DNA of 64,000 bases from Paenimyroides aestuarii (GCF_024628805.1 NZ_CP102382.1:186001-250000), one strand, 5' to 3'; counted from the stretch's first letter, positions 35,066-43,727 are shown. Program-made: numbers and translations. Notes: a model not told the origin generated them from the sequence alone.

Positions 35066-36385
35066 ATGTTTACAATCTCTCAAATATTAGTCCTTGTTCT
35101 TTTTGTAATATCGCTTATTTTGATCTATAAAAATATTCAGTTAAAGAAAACAAGCGGTGCAAAAGAGCAAATGATTCATGAATTAGAAAACAACCACTCT
35201 TTACTTCTTTTCAAAAACAGCGAACTTACTGATAAATGTGAAATGCTATTAAAAGAAATGGAAGTGCTGCAAGAGCAAAACAAATTAATGACTCATGAAA
35301 ACTTTGATGCCAAAACGACTAACCGGGTATTAAAAGAAAAAATGGATTTTCAAAAAGCTGAAATTGCGCATTTACATAAGCAAACAACATTGCAGTTTGA
35401 ACACATTGCCCAAAAGTTATTGGAAGAAAAAGCAGAACGATTTACAAAAACCAACCAAGAGAATATTGATGCTGTTCTTAAACCATTAAATGAAAACATA
35501 GAACGCTTTAAAAAACAAGTAGAAGAAACATATGAAAAAGAATCGAAGATTCGCTTTTCTTTAGACGAACGTATAAAAGAATTGATGTTTCAAACCAATA
35601 AAATCAGTACCGAAGCTAACAATTTGGCGAACGCACTAAAAACTAATCATAAAAAACAAGGAGATTGGGGCGAAGTGATTTTAGAAAATATTTTACAACA
35701 GTCTGGGCTTTGCAAAAACAGAGAATACCGTGTGCAACACAATTTGGTTATGGAAGGAAAAAATGTACGCCCCGATATTATTATTGATTTACCTGATCAA
35801 AAATCAATTGTGATTGATTCGAAAGTTTCATTAAATGCTTATGATGCCTATTGCCAGACTGAAAATGCAGATGAGCAGACTATCCATTTGAATAACCATT
35901 TAAAGGCGTTGCGCATACATATTGAAGAATTGAGTAATAAAAATTATCAAAATCTCGTAAGTGGTTTAGATTTCACTATGATGTTTATACCAATTGAGCC
36001 TGCATATTTACTAGCGATACAGCAAGACAGTAACCTTTGGAACGATGCTTACAAAAAACGCATTTTATTGATTAGTCCTACAAACTTAATTGCTTGTTTA
36101 AAGTTGATTTCGGATTTATGGAATAGAGACAAACAAGACAAATCGGCACAAAAAATTGTAAAACAAGCCGAAAAAATTTATGAAAAAACGGTTCTTTTTA
36201 CAAAAAGTTTCGAACAGGTTGGCAAACAAATTCAACAGGCACAAGACGCATACTTAAAAGCACAAAATCAGTTAAGAGAAGGTAGAGGAAATATTTTGTC
36301 GCAAACAAATCATTTGTTAAAGTATGGAATTTCGCCTAAAAATATTCTGAATGATTTTAACGATGAAGAGGACGTAAGTCTGTAA
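35066..36385 (+). CDS. rmuC: RmuC-family DNA recombination protein
   Basis: The product is 439 residues. A hydrophobic segment at residues 4-22 (ISQILVLVLFVISLILIYK) anchors the N-terminus, followed by a long coiled coil to about 190. The nuclease-like core shows 'KKQGDWGEVILENILQQSGL', 'GKNVRPDIIIDLPDQKSIVI', 'DSKVSLNAYDAY' and 'FIPIEPAYLLAI', which fit the PD-(D/E)XK-like RmuC family. RmuC limits recombination at inverted repeats in E. coli. Confidence 0.93.
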   Translation: MFTISQILVLVLFVISLILIYKNIQLKKTSGAKEQMIHELENNHSLLLFKNSELTDKCEMLLKEMEVLQEQNKLMTHENFDAKTTNRVLKEKMDFQKAEIAHLHKQTTLQFEHIAQKLLEEKAERFTKTNQENIDAVLKPLNENIERFKKQVEETYEKESKIRFSLDERIKELMFQTNKISTEANNLANALKTNHKKQGDWGEVILENILQQSGLCKNREYRVQHNLVMEGKNVRPDIIIDLPDQKSIVIDSKVSLNAYDAYCQTENADEQTIHLNNHLKALRIHIEELSNKNYQNLVSGLDFTMMFIPIEPAYLLAIQQDSNLWNDAYKKRILLISPTNLIACLKLISDLWNRDKQDKSAQKIVKQAEKIYEKTVLFTKSFEQVGKQIQQAQDAYLKAQNQLREGRGNILSQTNHLLKYGISPKNILNDFNDEEDVSL

Positions 36386-36391
36386 ATGTAT

Positions 36392-36826
36392 TTAAGGAAT
36401 TATACACAAATTAGAAAAAGTTCCTATAATATTATTTAATTTTTGATTTTCTGCCTTTTGAAAGGTTCCATAAATATTTGCTTCAAGTAAATGACAACTT
36501 TCTCTTAAAAATTCAATTTCATCGGTCTTCAACAACAATTGAAATCTAGAAACTTTAGAACCATTTAAAAATTCATTATACCTTGCTTGATTAGCATAAA
36601 TGAATACTTTAGAATCATCAAAAACTAACAGACCTTTAATTGTTAAATATTTTCCTTGATATTTATCTTGTTTATTAATTAATTTATCAAAGTTTGTTGT
36701 TACTAAGTTAAGATTAAGAAAATGTTCGTATTTGGCATTGTGTATATGATATGGTTTAATCCTTTGCGAATAACTGTTGATACTGCTCAAGAATACCAAT
36801 AGGTATAATGTGAAATATTTAAACAT
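36392..36826 (-). CDS. Small secreted protein of unknown function
   Basis: The product is 144 residues with signal peptide MFKYFTLYLLVFLSSINSYS before Q-R-I. The mature part has a 'QGKYLTIKGLLVFDDSKVF' to 'ANIYGTFQKAENQKLNNIIG' pattern that is beta-rich, reminiscent of small OB-like folds, and two Cys. I do not recognise a family. It converges on rmuC with a 6-bp gap. Confidence 0.75.
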   Translation of the reverse strand: MFKYFTLYLLVFLSSINSYSQRIKPYHIHNAKYEHFLNLNLVTTNFDKLINKQDKYQGKYLTIKGLLVFDDSKVFIYANQARYNEFLNGSKVSRFQLLLKTDEIEFLRESCHLLEANIYGTFQKAENQKLNNIIGTFSNLCIIP

Positions 36827-36851
36827 AAAGAAGAATTAAATTTAAAATAAA

Positions 36852-36884
36852 AAATACTGCTTTTTTTATAAGCAGTATTTTTCA
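36852..36884. terminator. Terminator after lpdA
   Basis: An 11-bp perfect stem AAATACTGCTT/AAGCAGTATTT (36852-36862 with 36870-36880), with A and T runs on both sides. Confidence 0.85.
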
Positions 36885-36892
36885 TTCATAAA

Positions 36893-38296
36893 CTATACGT
36901 GTAACGCTCTGTTGTCTGTTGCAGCTAAGGCTGCTTCTTTAATAGCCTCTGCAAACGTTGGGTGTGCATGCGACATACGAGAAATATCTTCTGCCGACGC
37001 TCGGTATTCCATTGCTACAACTGCTTCTGCAATTAAATCGGCTGCACGGGCACCCACTATATGAAATCCTAAAATTTCATCGGTTGTTTTATCCGCCAAG
37101 ATCTTTACGAATCCGTCTAAATCAGAAGATGCACGTGCGCGACCTAATGCTTTAAAAGGAAACTGTCCCACTTTGTATTCTTTGTTTTCTGCTTTTAATT
37201 GCTCTTCTGTTTTACCAACAGCGGCAACCTCTGGCCAAGTATAAACAACACCTGGAATTAAATTATAATCGATATGCGGTTTTTGTCCTGCCAATTGCTC
37301 CGCAACCAAAACACCTTCTTCTTCTGCTTTGTGAGCTAACATGGCACCACGAACCACATCACCAATCGCATAAATATTTGAAACGGAAGTTTGTAAATGA
37401 TTGTTTACTTCTATTTGACCTCTTTCGGTTAACTTCACTCCGGCTTTATCTGCATTTAATCCATCGGTGTACGGACGACGACCAACACAAATCAATGCGT
37501 AATCACCCTCTAAAGCAATCACTTCGTTTTTAGCATTTAAAGCTTCCACCAAAACAGCATCGCCGTTTCTTTCTACTTTTTGAACTTTGTGCGAAGTGTA
37601 GAATTTCAATCCTGCTTTCTTCAACACTTTTGTCAATTCTTTAGAAACTGCTCCGTCCATAGTAGGCAACACACGGTCTGCATATTCTATAACAGAAACT
37701 TGAGCTCCTAAACGCAAATAAACCTGACCTAATTCTAACCCGATAACTCCACCACCAATAATGATTAAGTGTTTAGGAATTTCTTTTAACTTTAAAGCTT
37801 CGGTAGAAGTAATAATGCGCTCTTTATCGATAGAAATAAAAGGTAAAGAAGACGGTTTAGATCCTGTTGCGATGATGGTGTTTTTAGCCGAAATCTGCTC
37901 AACAGAACCATCGTTTTTTGTTACATTAATTGTAGTTGCATTTTCAAAAGATCCAACACCTTCAAAAACAGTGATGTTGTTTTTATCCATTAAAAATTTA
38001 ACGCCGCCACAAGTTTGATCAACAACAGCTTGTTTACGTGCAATCATTTTTTGTAAATCGATTTTAACGTCACCAGGCAATTCAATACCGTGATCTGCAA
38101 AATGTTTCATTTCATCAACGTGGTGCGATGATGCCAACAAGGCTTTAGAAGGAATACAGCCTACATTTAAGCAAGTACCTCCTAAAGTTGGGTATTTTTC
38201 AATGATTGCAGTTTTCATTCCTAATTGTGCGCAACGAATTGCTGAAACATATCCGCCCGGACCTGAACCTATTACAACTACGTCAAATGAATTCAT
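36893..38296 (-). CDS. lpdA: Dihydrolipoyl dehydrogenase
   Basis: The E3 flavoprotein re-oxidises dihydrolipoamide in 2-oxoacid dehydrogenase and glycine cleavage complexes. It is 467 residues. 'VVIGSGPGGYVSAIRCAQLG' binds FAD, 'GGTCLNVGCIPSKALL' carries the redox disulfide, 'IIGGGVIGLELGQVYLRLG' binds NAD, 'IYAIGDV' is the second FAD motif and 'HAHPTFAEAIKEA' has the active-site His/Glu pair. It stands alone here, so its partner E1/E2 genes are elsewhere. Confidence 0.97.
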   Translation of the reverse strand: MNSFDVVVIGSGPGGYVSAIRCAQLGMKTAIIEKYPTLGGTCLNVGCIPSKALLASSHHVDEMKHFADHGIELPGDVKIDLQKMIARKQAVVDQTCGGVKFLMDKNNITVFEGVGSFENATTINVTKNDGSVEQISAKNTIIATGSKPSSLPFISIDKERIITSTEALKLKEIPKHLIIIGGGVIGLELGQVYLRLGAQVSVIEYADRVLPTMDGAVSKELTKVLKKAGLKFYTSHKVQKVERNGDAVLVEALNAKNEVIALEGDYALICVGRRPYTDGLNADKAGVKLTERGQIEVNNHLQTSVSNIYAIGDVVRGAMLAHKAEEEGVLVAEQLAGQKPHIDYNLIPGVVYTWPEVAAVGKTEEQLKAENKEYKVGQFPFKALGRARASSDLDGFVKILADKTTDEILGFHIVGARAADLIAEAVVAMEYRASAEDISRMSHAHPTFAEAIKEAALAATDNRALHV

Positions 38297-38331
38297 ATTT
38301 TATATTTTTTAGTGTAAAATTAAAAGTTGTA

Positions 38332-38339
38332 CAAAAGTA
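38332..38339 (-). promoter_or_regulatory. Candidate -7 element of lpdA
   Basis: The minus strand reads TACTTTTG, a full TAnnTTTG match, 35 nt before the lpdA ATG. No clear -33 TTG. Confidence 0.4.
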
Positions 38340-38393
38340 CGATTTATTATTGTGAAATAAGCATTTACGAAGTGGTGAATGCTGCTATTTTTT

Positions 38394-38786
38394 TTAAAGT
38401 TTATGCATATTTTCAGCTAACGTTTCAATAAACTTTCCAATGGGTCCTTTAATCATCATAGCCATCATTGGGTTGAAATCGCCCTCAAAAAACAACTGTA
38501 CGTTGGTTTCTTCTGTGGCTTTTTCGTCTAATTTGGCAATTAATGTAAAAGGTAATTTGCTACTAGCGGCTCCTAAAACAACTTCTGTATTAGGCGTAGC
38601 ACTTTTTTTTACCAGCTTAATATCGGGCATTCCTTTTAGAGCAAATTCAAAGCAGTTTTCGTCTATTACTTCAAACTTTGCTCTATTTTCAGGCATTAAC
38701 TTCTCGAAATTTTTAATATCGCTTAAAGCATCAAACAAATACGCTGATGATTTTTGAACAGTTACTATCGGACTTTCTAAATTCAT
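38394..38786 (-). CDS. SRPBCC-family protein (CoxG-like fold)
   Basis: The product is 130 residues, cytoplasmic. 'NLESPIVTVQKSSAYLFDAL' followed by 'FEKLMPENRAKFEVIDENCF' and the amphipathic helix 'PIGKFIETLAENMHKL' at the end are typical of SRPBCC/START-type small-ligand folds. The ligand is unknown. It lies 13 bp downstream of pyrE in the same direction, an arrangement frequent in flavobacteria. Confidence 0.87.
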   Translation of the reverse strand: MNLESPIVTVQKSSAYLFDALSDIKNFEKLMPENRAKFEVIDENCFEFALKGMPDIKLVKKSATPNTEVVLGAASSKLPFTLIAKLDEKATEETNVQLFFEGDFNPMMAMMIKGPIGKFIETLAENMHKL

Positions 38787-38799
38787 AATTTATATTTTT

Positions 38800-39441
38800 T
38801 TAAACTCCCCAAACAGAAGGGTCTTTACTCCAATCACTCAAAGTAGCAACTTCTTCTTGTGAGATATATTTTTTCTCTACTGCCGCTTTTAACAACGTTG
38901 GATAATTGCTTAATGTAACCAATTGTATGTCTGCGTTTTTAAAATTTTCGGTAGCCACATCAAATCCGTAGGTAAAAATCGCTGCCATTCCCAAAATCTG
39001 TGCATTGGCATTGCGCAACGCATCAACTGCTTGCAAACTGCTTTTACCAGTGCTTATTAAATCCTCAACCACAACTACTGTTTTACCTGCTTCAAATTGT
39101 CCTTCGATTTGGTTCTGGCGCCCGTGTTTTTTCGGTTCCGGACGAACGTAAACAAAAGGAAGCTCTAAAGCTTCGGCAACCAACAAACCAATGCCAATGG
39201 CACCAGTTGCCACACCTGCAATATAGTCGGGTTTACCAAATTTTTCTACAATATTTGCAGCAAATTCGTTTTTTAAAAATTTTCTAATTTCTGGAAATGA
39301 AAGAGTTATGCGATTATCGCAATAAATTGGCGATTTCCATCCTGAAGCCCATGTAAAAGGATTTTTAGGATTTAATTTAATTGCGTTTATTTGTAAAAGC
39401 AATTCGGCCGTTTTCTGTGCTGTATTGTCGTTAAAAATCAT
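38800..39441 (-). CDS. pyrE: Orotate phosphoribosyltransferase
   Basis: PyrE joins orotate to PRPP to give OMP in UMP synthesis. I chose ATG 39441 (MIFNDNTAQKTAELLLQINA), 213 residues; an upstream in-frame start would add 24 residues lying over the NUDIX gene. Motifs: 'FTWASGWKSPIYCDNRITLS', 'YVRPEPKKHG' and the PRPP loop 'TVVVVEDLISTGKSSLQAVD'. The ATG is only 7 bp from the ATG of the divergent NUDIX gene, so each promoter lies in the other gene. Confidence 0.96.
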   Translation of the reverse strand: MIFNDNTAQKTAELLLQINAIKLNPKNPFTWASGWKSPIYCDNRITLSFPEIRKFLKNEFAANIVEKFGKPDYIAGVATGAIGIGLLVAEALELPFVYVRPEPKKHGRQNQIEGQFEAGKTVVVVEDLISTGKSSLQAVDALRNANAQILGMAAIFTYGFDVATENFKNADIQLVTLSNYPTLLKAAVEKKYISQEEVATLSDWSKDPSVWGV

Positions 39442-39445
39442 ATTA

Positions 39446-39453
39446 CAAATGTA
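39446..39453 (-). promoter_or_regulatory. Candidate -7 element of pyrE
   Basis: The minus strand reads TACATTTG (full TAnnTTTG), ending only 4 nt before the pyrE ATG. It overlaps the first codons of the divergent gene and would give a leaderless or nearly leaderless pyrE message. Confidence 0.45.
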
Positions 39454-40081
39454 TAAAGTTTTTATTAATGATAAGCCACTTTTTTTAACAAGTACGTTAG
39501 AAAAAGAACGCAACTTTAAATATTATTTGCTTGAAACCATTGACCTACAAAAGTTAATTGCTCAATATTTTAGTGGTGAAGTTACAAATGCTTACTTATA
39601 TCATCCTTGCGAAGAACAGTTAATGAAACTTTTTAAGGATAAAATTACAGTGAACAAAGCAGGTGGCGGTTTGGTTGAAAATGATAAGAAACAGGTTTTG
39701 TTTATTTTTCGCAACGGCAAATGGGATTTACCAAAGGGTGGTATCGAAAAAAATGAAACTATTGAACAAACTTCTATCAGAGAGGTGGAAGAAGAAACTG
39801 GTTGCAAAAATTTAAAAATAAACAAACGATTAGAAAAAACTTTTCACATTTTTAAGCGAAATGGCGAATACCGTTTAAAAATCACCTACTGGTTTTCAAT
39901 GCGTACTACCTACGTTGGTGAACTGCACGGACAGATTGAAGAGGGCATTGAAAAAGTGGTTTGGGTTGATAAAAAAGACATTCCAGATTTGCTTAAAAAC
40001 TCGTACCAAAACATTAAATTGTTGTTTAATGATACGGTTTATGACCAAACTGTTTTAGAAAAAGAAAAAGGAATCATTTAA
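39449..40081 (+). CDS. NUDIX hydrolase
   Basis: The product is 210 residues from ATG 39449 (MYKVFINDKPLFLTSTLEKE). The Nudix box is complete: 'GGIEKNETIEQTSIREVEEETG' (22 residues at about 104-125; key residues G, E, REVEEE, G). An N-terminal region of 65 residues precedes it, and the closing 'VVWVDKKDIPDLLKNSYQNI' is usual for NUDIX proteins of flavobacteria annotated beside pyrE. The nucleotide substrate is unknown. Confidence 0.93.
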   Translation: MYKVFINDKPLFLTSTLEKERNFKYYLLETIDLQKLIAQYFSGEVTNAYLYHPCEEQLMKLFKDKITVNKAGGGLVENDKKQVLFIFRNGKWDLPKGGIEKNETIEQTSIREVEEETGCKNLKINKRLEKTFHIFKRNGEYRLKITYWFSMRTTYVGELHGQIEEGIEKVVWVDKKDIPDLLKNSYQNIKLLFNDTVYDQTVLEKEKGII

Positions 40082-40092
40082 GATTCCTTTTT
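40065..40092. terminator. Bidirectional terminator between NUDIX and ABC-F genes
   Basis: An 11-bp perfect stem AAAAAGGAATC/GATTCCTTTTT (40065-40075 with 40082-40092) overlaps the 3' end of the NUDIX coding sequence. Confidence 0.85.
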
Positions 40093-41955
40093 CTATTCCT
40101 CCATTTTAGATGAAAGTTCAAACCAGCGTTCTTCTTTTTCTTCTAAAGTTTCAATTATTTTTTGCAATTCCAAGCCTTTTGAAATCATTTCTTCATCGGA
40201 AACAGTTCCATTAGAAAAACTTTCTTCTATTTGCTTTTTTTGATATTCTAAATCTTTTATTTCTCGTTCAATTTTAGAAAACTCTTTCTGTTCGTTAAAG
40301 CTTAAACCCAATTTTTTAGGCTGATTCTCTTTCCAATTAACTTTTTCCTTAGAAACCTCTTCTTTGGCAGGTTCTGCAGAATCTTCATAAATCCTGAAAT
40401 CGGAATAATTGCCGGGAAAATCTTCGATTTCGCCTTCGCCTCTAAACACAAACAAATGATCCACAATTTTATCCATAAAATAACGGTCGTGCGAAACTAC
40501 AAGCAAACATCCGGGATAATCTAACAAAAAGTTTTCTAATACGTTTAAGGTAACAATATCCAGATCATTCGTAGGTTCATCGAGAATCAAGAAGTTTGGA
40601 TTTTGAATTAAAACAGTACATAAATACAACCGCTTTAATTCACCACCACTTAATTTTTCTACAAAATCGTGCTGTTTTTTTCTATCAAACAAAAATCGTT
40701 CTAACAATTGCCCTGCCGAAATGGTTCTTCCCTTAGTCAGTGGGATATGCTCGCCGTATTCTTTAATGATATCGATGACTTTTTGTTCGGGTTTTGGATT
40801 GATACCGCTTTGCGTGTAATATCCCACTTTAATGGTATCGCCAATAACCACCTTGCCAGAATCGGGTTGGATTGTTTGGGTTAAAATATTTAAAAAAGTA
40901 GATTTTCCGGTTCCGTTTTTACCAATAATGCCGATGCGTTCGCCCCTATTAAAAAGATAATCGAAGTTTTTTAGAATGATTTTATCGTTAAAAGCTAAAG
41001 AAACATTGTGCATTTCAATAACTTTAGACCCCATTCGCTCCATATTGATTTCTAATTCTAACTGATGTTCTTTTCGGCGCGAATGTGCTTTTTCTTTAAT
41101 AACGTAGAAATCGTCTTGTCGAGATTTTGACTTGGTGGTGCGTGCTTTTGGCTGACGGCGCATCCAATCCAACTCTTTCACAAATAGATTTTTGGCTTTA
41201 TCGATCGATGCATTTTCCGATGCAATACGCTCTTCTTTTTTCTGTAAATAGTACGAATAATTCCCTTTATATTGATATATTTTTCCGTTGTCTAATTCAA
41301 TGATTTCATTACATACACGCTCTAAAAAGAAACGGTCGTGGGTAACCATAAACAAGGTAATGTTTTCTTTGGCGAAGTAATCTTCTAACCATTCAATCAT
41401 TTCCAAATCCAGATGGTTGGTGGGCTCGTCTAAAATCAGTAAATCGGGTTTATTGATTAGAACAATTGCCAATGCCAAGCGTTTCTTTTGCCCACCCGAC
41501 ATGTTTTTAACTTTCATCTTTAAATCTTCTAGTTTCAATTTAAAGAGAATTTGTTTGTATTGTGTTTCAAAATCCCACGCATTGAACCGATCCATTTGAT
41601 CAAACGCCAATTGGTATTCCTCTTGGTCGTCCATGTTTTCCAATGCCTTTTCGTAACGTTCAATAACTTTAAGAATTTCGTTATCAGATGCAAAAATGCT
41701 TTCTTCAATGGTTAATTGGTCTTGCAAATCAGGGTCTTGCGACAAAAACTCCATACGGATTCCTTTCCGTATCACCACCTGACCGGTATCGGGAAAATCC
41801 AATCCATTGATAATGCTTAATATGGTCGATTTTCCAGTTCCGTTCTTGGCAACAAATGCAATTTTTTGGTCTTTGTTGATACCAAACGATACGCCTTCAA
41901 AAAGCGTGCGCGCTCCGAATGATTTTGATATATTTTCTACTGAAAGATAATTCAT
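40093..41955 (-). CDS. ABC-F family ATPase (Uup-like)
   Basis: The product is 620 residues with two ABC domains and no membrane part. Walker A sites are 'AKNGTGKSTILSIING' and 'GKNGTGKSTFLNIL', signatures 'MSGGQKKRLALAIVL' and 'LSGGELKRLYLCTVL', Walker B 'DLLILDEPTNHLDL' and 'NFLILDEPTNDLDI'. The inter-domain linker is charged, and the C-terminal coiled coil ('FSKIEREIKDLEYQKKQIEE') suits Uup. ABC-F proteins act on ribosomes or DNA junctions. The first 11 codons and the promoter of this gene are duplicated at 43.6 kb. Confidence 0.94.
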   Translation of the reverse strand: MNYLSVENISKSFGARTLFEGVSFGINKDQKIAFVAKNGTGKSTILSIINGLDFPDTGQVVIRKGIRMEFLSQDPDLQDQLTIEESIFASDNEILKVIERYEKALENMDDQEEYQLAFDQMDRFNAWDFETQYKQILFKLKLEDLKMKVKNMSGGQKKRLALAIVLINKPDLLILDEPTNHLDLEMIEWLEDYFAKENITLFMVTHDRFFLERVCNEIIELDNGKIYQYKGNYSYYLQKKEERIASENASIDKAKNLFVKELDWMRRQPKARTTKSKSRQDDFYVIKEKAHSRRKEHQLELEINMERMGSKVIEMHNVSLAFNDKIILKNFDYLFNRGERIGIIGKNGTGKSTFLNILTQTIQPDSGKVVIGDTIKVGYYTQSGINPKPEQKVIDIIKEYGEHIPLTKGRTISAGQLLERFLFDRKKQHDFVEKLSGGELKRLYLCTVLIQNPNFLILDEPTNDLDIVTLNVLENFLLDYPGCLLVVSHDRYFMDKIVDHLFVFRGEGEIEDFPGNYSDFRIYEDSAEPAKEEVSKEKVNWKENQPKKLGLSFNEQKEFSKIEREIKDLEYQKKQIEESFSNGTVSDEEMISKGLELQKIIETLEEKEERWFELSSKMEE

Positions 41956-41973
41956 GATTTATTTCTTGAGGCA

Positions 41974-41981
41974 CAAAAATA
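41974..41981 (-). promoter_or_regulatory. Candidate -7 element of the ABC-F gene
   Basis: The minus strand reads TATTTTTG (full TAnnTTTG), 18 nt before the ATG. No obvious -33 TTG. The same box is present in repeat copy B. Confidence 0.45.
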
Positions 41982-42021
41982 CGGTTTTTGAACGTAATTT
42001 TGATTACGAATCACGCAATAT

Positions 42022-42054
42022 AAACAAAACCCGCTTCAAATCTGTAGCGGGTTT
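42022..42054 (-). terminator. Terminator in repeat copy A
   Basis: Stem AAACCCGCT/AGCGGGTTT (42027-42035 with 42046-42054), then a T-rich tract on the minus strand. It originally belonged to icmF and now lies downstream of the inserted gene pair. Confidence 0.75.
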
Positions 42055-42066
42055 CTTGTATTAAGG

Positions 42067-42175
42067 TTACATATTTCTGCGGTATTGACCGCCTACTTTA
42101 AATAAAGCGTCGGTTATCTGACCTAATGAACATACTTTGGCAGCATCCATCAAAGCTTCAAAAATATTTTGGTTT
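42067..42175 (-). pseudogene. icmF 3'-end fragment
   Basis: The minus strand encodes the last 35 residues of IcmF ('[20 protein letters not shown] ... GGQYRRNM') and the stop codon. It is cut at 42175, where the similarity to the intact gene ends, and is joined to unrelated sequence 8 bp before the stop codon of the inserted lipoprotein gene. It is not a functional gene. Confidence 0.92.
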
Positions 42176-42183
42176 GAGCATAA

Positions 42184-42957
42184 TTAATGATTTTGCATTT
42201 CATTTTTTTCCTTCTTATAATTTGAATCAATAAGTGCAATTATGTTATTTAAAGAAACTTTTATTTTTTCAGAGTTTGTTTTTTTTGATAGCAATTCTGC
42301 TTTAGATTTCATTGCATTAAAATCTGATTCGGGATATAAGTTAATAAGTTTTGGAAAATAATTATCAATTCCTTGAGCCAATTTTGATTTTCCCGCTTCA
42401 CTAAACGCATCTTCGTTATTAATTTCATCTAGATAAATAAGATAATTTTTTATTAATGTGTTAACGTTCGAATTTATATTACTTTTTACTCTAGGCGCGT
42501 TTGGATCATCTGCACTTTCCTCTACTTGCTCATTTCCTAATTTAAAATATTTAAGTTGAAGTTCTAAACCAAAATGCCACACAGCTAACATTTCATCTTC
42601 ATACAAATACTGATCTTTTCTATCTAATACATTATAAATAGTAGTCATATTTTTCCATTCATTGAAAAACTTTTCGGCAATTTCATTTCTGTGTTTAAGT
42701 CCTAATTCATTGTCTTCTAGTACGATATTAAAATTTTGCTTATCGGTTAGTTTCTCAACTATGATTTTGGTATTGGGATCATCGAATGTTGGTAACATAT
42801 CATCTTTTTCGTAACCATAATTAAGCTCTCTAACAACTTTATTATAATCATTTATATCCCAATATCTCTTATCTGTGGGAAAAACATTATTTTCTTTATT
42901 ACAACTCAAAACAGTTAAAACAACTAAAGCTAGAGTTAAATTTTTAATACCTTTCAT
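42184..42957 (-). CDS. Lipoprotein of unknown function (inserted gene pair, second gene)
   Basis: The product is 257 residues with lipobox 'LALVVLTVLSC' (Cys at about 19). The mature protein is charged and helical, with no domain I can name; segments include 'KRYWDINDYNKVVRELNYGY' and 'MLAVWHFGLELQLKYFKLG'. It is AT-rich relative to the flanking core genes. Its start overlaps the end of the preceding HEKYH gene by 14 bp, so the two are translated together. Both sit between the 254-bp repeats. Confidence 0.82.
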   Translation of the reverse strand: MKGIKNLTLALVVLTVLSCNKENNVFPTDKRYWDINDYNKVVRELNYGYEKDDMLPTFDDPNTKIIVEKLTDKQNFNIVLEDNELGLKHRNEIAEKFFNEWKNMTTIYNVLDRKDQYLYEDEMLAVWHFGLELQLKYFKLGNEQVEESADDPNAPRVKSNINSNVNTLIKNYLIYLDEINNEDAFSEAGKSKLAQGIDNYFPKLINLYPESDFNAMKSKAELLSKKTNSEKIKVSLNNIIALIDSNYKKEKNEMQNH

Positions 42958-43534
42958 GGAAATTAATTTTTGGTTTTTTGTATTCTGTTAATAAATTTAG
43001 TAAACTATCAACTACTATTTCATATTTTTTCTGTTCACTTAAAACATAGCTATGGAAAGTATTGTAATCATATTCCTTTTGAAATGCTCTTTCGTCCTTT
43101 CCAACTTGTTCGATAATTTGTTTTATTTTTCTTTTATCAAATCTATCTAATTTATGTATCTTTTCTTTAGCTTTCCTTACATATAATTCTGTAATTTTAA
43201 TATGATACTTTTCATGCTGTAAAAGCTCTTTACTGTTTGTATTCTGATTATAAACAAATGATCTAGATGGATGAAAAAGAGATTGAATTGTTACCGAATT
43301 ATCTTCAATTTTATAATCAATTGATGTTACAACATATGCAAATCTCTCATTCCCATATAATGTCTTTTTAAAAAATTCAATTCCTCTAAAATTTTTAAAT
43401 GTAATCTGTTCATATTTATCAAAAGTCAAAGGCTTTTCATAGTTTAGAAAATTTGTGTGGCTTATAATGATAAAACCTATTAATCCTAAAATAAGAGTCG
43501 TAAAAAAAACTTTTTTATACAAAATAATCTTCAT
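42944..43534 (-). CDS. Membrane-anchored HEKYH-motif protein (inserted gene pair, first gene)
   Basis: The product is 196 residues. A single hydrophobic segment at about 9-27 (FFTTLILGLIGFIIISHTN) should anchor it. Near the middle 'ELLQHEKYHIKITELYVRKA' contains HExxH, and the surrounding pattern (L-HE..H..I.EL..RK) is like the DUF922-type putative zinc proteases. A third ligand is not obvious, so enzymatic activity is inference. It is the first gene of the two-gene insert and is preceded by the duplicated ABC-F promoter. Confidence 0.8.
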   Translation of the reverse strand: MKIILYKKVFFTTLILGLIGFIIISHTNFLNYEKPLTFDKYEQITFKNFRGIEFFKKTLYGNERFAYVVTSIDYKIEDNSVTIQSLFHPSRSFVYNQNTNSKELLQHEKYHIKITELYVRKAKEKIHKLDRFDKRKIKQIIEQVGKDERAFQKEYDYNTFHSYVLSEQKKYEIVVDSLLNLLTEYKKPKINFHERY

Positions 43535-43619
43535 CGTATTTTCATTAAATTTCTCAACTAAAGCATCACAATGTTACAATAAAACAATATATAAAATTGA
43601 ATATTTTATCGCTTTGCAA

Positions 43620-43661
43620 TTATAGAAATTTTGATATATTTTCTACTGAGAGATAATTCAT
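43620..43661 (-). pseudogene. ABC-F 5'-end relic (13-codon ORF)
   Basis: The minus strand starts MNYLSVENISK, the first 11 residues of the ABC-F protein, and then runs into FL and a stop. It is a relic created by the 254-bp duplication. It lies 85 bp upstream of the HEKYH gene and could be translated as a leader peptide. Confidence 0.85.
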
Positions 43662-43679
43662 GATTTATTTCTTGAGGCA

Positions 43680-43687
43680 CAAAAATA
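43680..43687 (-). promoter_or_regulatory. Duplicated ABC-F -7 element facing the inserted pair
   Basis: TATTTTTG on the minus strand, identical to the box upstream of the intact ABC-F gene. It points into the relic ORF and then into the HEKYH-lipoprotein pair. Confidence 0.45.
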
Positions 43688-43727
43688 CGGTTTTTGAATG
43701 TAATTTTGATTACGAATCACGCAATAT

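Larger units (their letters stand above)
41922..42175. repeat. 254-bp direct repeat, copy A
   Basis: It is 98% identical (five mismatches, no gaps by eye) to 43628-43881. It contains the first 11 codons of the ABC-F gene, its -7 box, the icmF terminator hairpin, and the last 35 codons of icmF. Here the ABC-F end is the functional one and the icmF end is the cut-off fragment. Confidence 0.93.
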
